DNA of 64,000 nt. It comes from Stictocephala bisonia. Taxonomy: Eukaryota > Arthropoda > Insecta > Hemiptera > Membracidae. The translations under genes were made by a program, and so were the position numbers. The notes below the pieces were generated by a model that saw nothing but the letters and a program-made list of their open reading frames with translations, was not told the origin of the DNA and made no database searches. Numbering within the stretch: the first letter of the stretch is position 1; each line of letters starts with the position of its first letter. Positions 50,201 through 56,200 of this stretch are shown in pieces. The stretch lies in NCBI GenBank assembly GCA_035578905.1, contig JAQJVL010000058.1, positions 1,178,001 to 1,242,000 of the forward strand, read 5' to 3'.

Positions 50201-53200
50201 GCGGTAATGTTTAGCAGTTTTCAACCTCAAAAATAAATATATAACAAATTTGAACAGTGCAAAAACTTAAAAGTTTCAATCACTTGCACAAAATATCAGT
50301 GTTATACTTGAGAGCATTATTTGATACACTGTGCTTTTACTGTTAAATAACTAAAGAATTATATCATAAAAATGTAATTTTTGTAATGTAATCATTGCAA
50401 TTTTTTACATAATGATATAGATCATTTTGGATTTGGAGATTTGATTACATCAGACTTATATTGTATTCAGCATGACTAATCAATTGTCGTGGTCCCGTCA
50501 CCACGATGAGTCATCACTGGATGAGCTCTAGCCAAGACATTTTAAATTTCCAACTGTGCATAATATCGACACAGGCCGATAGACTAAATAAAATATAAAA
50601 TTTTAATTACAATAAATATAGTGTGACATTTAAAATTCATGCTACAAGCATTAACTTGTTTATTAAAATGAAGGTATTTAAACAAAATGCAAGATTCACA
50701 AAATATTAAGATTTAAAAAAAATAAAAATGTTGATTTAAAAAAAATATAGATTAACTACAAGGTCAGACTTATATAAGACATCAACATCTCCCTTCATTA
50801 CTTTACATATTTATAATGGATCAATTAGATAAAAATTAATAATATTTTATTTGAATGCATTACTAACTTAAAGTAAGAAATCTATTCCTCATCAGTACCT
50901 TAACATCTAGTGTAAGACTATCGTCCATCAGAAAATTACAGTGATACACCACTTGTGAAACAGTGACTGTCAATTTCAGCTCCCACAACGTACCAAATTA
51001 GTTTGTTATATCAAAGTATATATTAAAATATTTTATAGAAATAAATTTAAGATATTGTTATAAATAATTTACCTCTGATCGATGAAAACGTAAGTTTTTA
51101 AAACACTGTGGATCGTTGTGATGGTTTCCAGCACAACCGTCCCGTTTCCCGGCAAAACTTCCAGCTTGTTCCTGGATACCACATCACGAAAGTGTTTCAA
51201 GGCAAACTGAACCTGGAAAAAAACAAAAAAAATCCCATTAACCTTGATTTTATCATTTAATATTACAAATAATTAACAAAATGGGAGGATAACCTAAATT
51301 TGTAATATTAAGCTGTAAAATAAATAACAATGAAATCACACGATCCAGACTATTAAAATGCATTATAAATTGAAATTTGAAAACAATTACTAATTTGTTT
51401 TAGTTTCATTATAGAATAATAGAATAACACACATACACACACAAATGACAGAAATGTTCAATTATTCAGAATACTTTCTGTTGATAAAATTAGTACATTT
51501 TAGATAGTTTTACCTAAAAATTAGCTGAAATAAAGGAAAGATGTATTACAAATGAATATTATAAGTCAAGGAATTCTTTCAATTACAGAACAAATATAAG
51601 AACCTACTGAACTATTCTTTAGGCTTAATCAAATTTTGAGAAATTGAATTTTTTCAGACTAATTTATCTTACTAAGAAAATAAAAAACATTTAATCTGCA
51701 TATGAGCAGTAGAGTTGATTGTCCGTTGCCCTTTAATCTGTTGGATTCTATTATCCATCAGGAACCATACATGTTAACAGGTCATATTTCTAACATGCAT
51801 ATAAATTTATTTTTGTAATCATTTGATTATATTATCATATTAACCCTTTGACACGGATATTTCTATAGCCCCTCAGAATCCTGCGGCGGGAGTTTTTTTA
51901 CCTTCTCAGCTAGTGAAATGCAGACTTTAGTATAAAACATTTATTTTGGTTATTAGTAGGTCAATTTAAATAAAACTTTAGCTAGAATACAAAAAAACTG
52001 TTTAATTTTAATATGTTCCATATAAATAAATAACGAGAGAATCAAAAATATATTTACACGGACTGTCTATCCATCTGTCAATTTCACATAACGAGCCGCC
52101 ATTGTTATAAAAATACAATAATAGAAACTACTGAAGTACACACCATAATAAACTATTCACAATAAAATAATAACAACTATAATAGAAAGAAAAGGATAAC
52201 CAAACATACCAATTCCCGTACATAATATTCCAGCCTAAAAACAGCTGACACAAAACATAATATACGACTCAACTCATAACGACAAAATATAAATATCAAC
52301 AAGGTTATATTGCAGTACAATACTTGTAAATTGGTCTCCAATTGAAATCAACTCCAAATAGTTAATCAAACCGCCGTTAGATACCTGCATCTGACGGAAC
52401 ATCGGGCACTGTCTATATAACATCGTCCTGCCATTACCAGTAAAACTATGTGCCGGTCATATGAACGTCAGCCCGTGCCTAGGGGTTATAAGTTGAAGGT
52501 CTAAAGTATAATACAAAATGTGTATTATATTTATTATGTTATAACCCTAACTAAATCTTAATTTTGTCATAACATTAACAAATATTTATAGTTAAAATAA
52601 ATAAGGTTCTTAAAAATAAAAAAATAATTCAAAAATTAAAATAAATATTTCAAAGATTTGGTCAGTATTTTCAGTTGCCAATCTATCACAGATTTAAAAA
52701 AAAAAGTTCAAGCACATTTTTATTAGAGTTAGGAAGGGCTTATTGAGAAGGCCGGGATTATAATCAGAACCAACTACAGGTGGATCTAAACCCTCAGCTT
52801 TGACATGTTGCCACTTCCCCTTCTCGCCTCACTGTACAATTACAGTCTGCGTACCACGCCATGACCTCCAGCACCTTGCCTAGTCGAGAGTTGAAGGCAC
52901 TACTTCGAATGTTACGCCAAGCAAACAACACACTCAGTCTGCTTCTTTCAATAACTATTGTAACATTTTACATGTAAACTGTAGACTGAACAGTTTACAA
53001 TACAAACCTATCGCTTAGTCTACATGGGATACAAACAAATTAAAACTACATAAATTTCAAAATTTTTAAATTCCATATGTATAAGCAGTTGGCCCTAATA
53101 TTAAATAACAACAGTATGAATTAAATTAACATGTTATTCATTATTATTACAGTATTATCTTTGCTTAGTGATATTAGTTAAAATCTTATAAAACGCATGA

Positions 53201-56200
53201 AAATACATTAAAAAAAATTTCAAACAAAAATCACAATGGTATTAAAATTTGTAATATGCAAAAAAGCATTCAATTTTTTAAAAATAAATTTTATATAAGA
53301 TTTTTTATCTATTTGTATGTATTACCTAATTACATATTCAAACTAATTAAGCTTAAAATATCCATTTAAAAGAAGTGAAATATGAAACTTTTTTGTAAAT
53401 TTCCTTAGTTCAGCAGCATATTAATTTTGATTTTGTAAAATTTCAATTGCCAACGTAAGTTATTTAGCAACTCAGGTCTGCACACAGTCTTGCAGTTCAT
53501 TTCCCTATAGTATAAAATTATGGTTATGTAATTATATGTAATGCTAATAATTTGTACTACCGGTATAAGTTGCAACATCTTGATTATGTTAGCATTTCTG
53601 TGATTTTATACGAGTTGTAATGTAAATTATTCTTGGGAAGTAAAGCTAATTGTTAATTCATTATTCATGAAAATTCATTGAAAGTAGATGGCACTAGTGG
53701 CGTAGTGCTACTTGGGGATGAAGTATTGTGGAGATTGTAGGCAATAGGTTCTATCCTGTCTTCTAAATACTGACACGGTGTACACTCAATGGTTACCATC
53801 AGCATAGAGTGGTGTCCATATTGGGTGGTTGTCAGGGTCCGCTTGTTGTGTAGGGGGTGAGAACTGAGTACCAGGCTTGTCACTTAGCCTCAAATCAGAA
53901 CAATACTACGTAGTTCGAATTCCACATAAAGCTATAGGTTCCTTATTTACCTGGATTTTAGGCTATCTGATTCTGAGTATGAGTTGAAATCAGTTAACAA
54001 CCAGATTACACGTCATCCACACTCATAGAATCATTCATATTCCCCTTAATAGCCAATTATCTATTCCCCAACCTGTCATTGCCATAAGACTTAATATTTG
54101 ATTCCTTGATGTTGTCATTTAATATTATAAATATAAAGTAATGTGGGTCCTAAACAAGCAAGTGCTAATATTCATAATGTGCCACAAAAAAATTGAAATC
54201 TTCCTTAATGATCTGTCCATAATCACTGATATTTGTTGATTTCTTGAACATTACTAACACAAGAATGTTACAGCCAAAGGCAGTATGTAAGAATGTTTAT
54301 AACAGTGCTTATCAGACAGGAAAGGTTATCAGTTACTTTGCAATCAGTCATCACTTGACACATGTTTATGAAACTTTGCTTCCATCCTGATAATTGGCAG
54401 GACACATTTTTCTGGTCCTGCTGTTTAATAATAAAATTATTTAGAATAATTCTCAACCAACAATTAAGGTTGCCAATAACCAGTTTTAGTTATGATGCGA
54501 TGCCAAACTTCACAAAAGCTGTAGAAATTGTAATATTTTTATCAAGTAATTATTATTACAACTGTATTGAATTACTAAACAACTAATTCACCAGAGTGCA
54601 AGGCAAATAATAGCTCTTGAGTCTCACACCATATGTACCATATTAGTACATATTTAAATTTACAAAGTTCAATATACTACAGATTTCTCATAACAAGCTT
54701 ATCTTTAGTCAAAGATGAAGGTATGTTTTCCCCAATATTATCTATTTAAAAAATGTATTTAAATATAATAAAGCACACAAAAACATGGACCAGATTAAAT
54801 GTACAAATGATCTTTGCTGAAGAAGATAATTTATGTTTTGATCTTTTTAATTCATACAGGTGATATGTTTAAAGTAGTTTAACGAAGAAAACTTTCAGCA
54901 AGAGGCTCTTTGGCTCTTAACACTTCTGACTTCAATGTTCCAGGTTCAAATACTGGGGGTCCAACTAAATTGAACTTGATGGGTTTGAACTGTGGTACTA
55001 TAACAATGTTAGAACACTTGGTACAAAATACCATTTGCATTGAAAGAAAAAAGGCTGATCCAGACAAAGTGAAACACAACAGTGCTCACATCACAACTTA
55101 CCACTAACGTTTTTTGCCAATGAATTATTAATTTTACTTTACATCCTTAACGTTGCAATATATAATAATAACTGCAAATTTGGTTCTAAATTTAATTTGT
55201 TTTATGAGTTATCTACAATGACATAAGAGCATGCAATAACTATGAAACTAATAGTGGACAAATTACAACAGTTAAATTTTAGACAAAGAAGTCAGGGCCG
55301 CATTTAGCTTCATGACACCCTTAGGCCGGCCGGGTTCCTCCGCCCCCTCCCCCCCAACAACTCATTACATCTGTCTCCTACGTACAATTTTGGTAATATG
55401 AGACACGTAGAATAGGAACCGTATTTGAATCTATTATCAAATGAAAATATAAGTTTATATTTATAACATGAATCATTAGAACTACTATTTTTGAATTATT
55501 TTCTTTACACTTGTATCACAATTTTTATTTTAGAACTATTAGTGGTAAAGTTTATGTTTTCCTTTTTATCGAACTTCCATAGAAACAATTTACTTATTTT
55601 ATTATTACAACATTTGAATTATTTGAAATAGGTACATAATATGATTTATTGCCTATATTATCCTAAAATACTCAACTTCTAATAAAAAGGATTAATTAAA
55701 AATGGATAGCATAATTGTGTAATTGTATTTTTACAATTTTTTTTACATGACATTTAGTATCTAATGAATAGTTCTTTATTTCTTGAATTTCCATCTAAAT
55801 TACTTTCCTCCGAGCCTTCTTCTGAGCAAAGTCTTCTATCACTTTGCGGCAATTTCAGATTCTATTCACAAAATAGACAAAGCGTTAAATTTATCTTCAT
55901 TAATGGTTGATCTCAAATAGTTTTTCACTCTCTTTTAAGCAAGAAAAACTTCTTTTACCAGAACAGTTATTGTGCTCCAAAAGCAAACCATAAAGGCTGT
56001 CTCAAATCTGTTCAAATTTTTTAGAATTCCTACAGCTTCACATCGTGTGGTGGCTTTTTCTGTGGAGTCATTTTCTATTGTAGTTAAAACGGATAAAATT
56101 TCATTCCATGACTCTTTTAGGCCTTGGCAAGCATTGTCCCTGGCCGACCACCAAGTAGTTGATAGCTTTTTTAGTGTTTTTTCTTTATCGATCTCGACGA

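Noticed and set aside
50480..50515. Hairpin TCGTGG/CCACGA as a functional RNA
   Set aside because: Six-base stem with short loop; no conserved family features.
52780..52925. Alternative first exon of RapGEF1
   Set aside because: The minus-strand frame from its ATG ends in a stop before any donor.
53680..53940. tRNA or SINE with A-box-like TGGCGTAGTGC and TTCGAATTCC
   Set aside because: The boxes are over 200 bp apart and no tail is visible.
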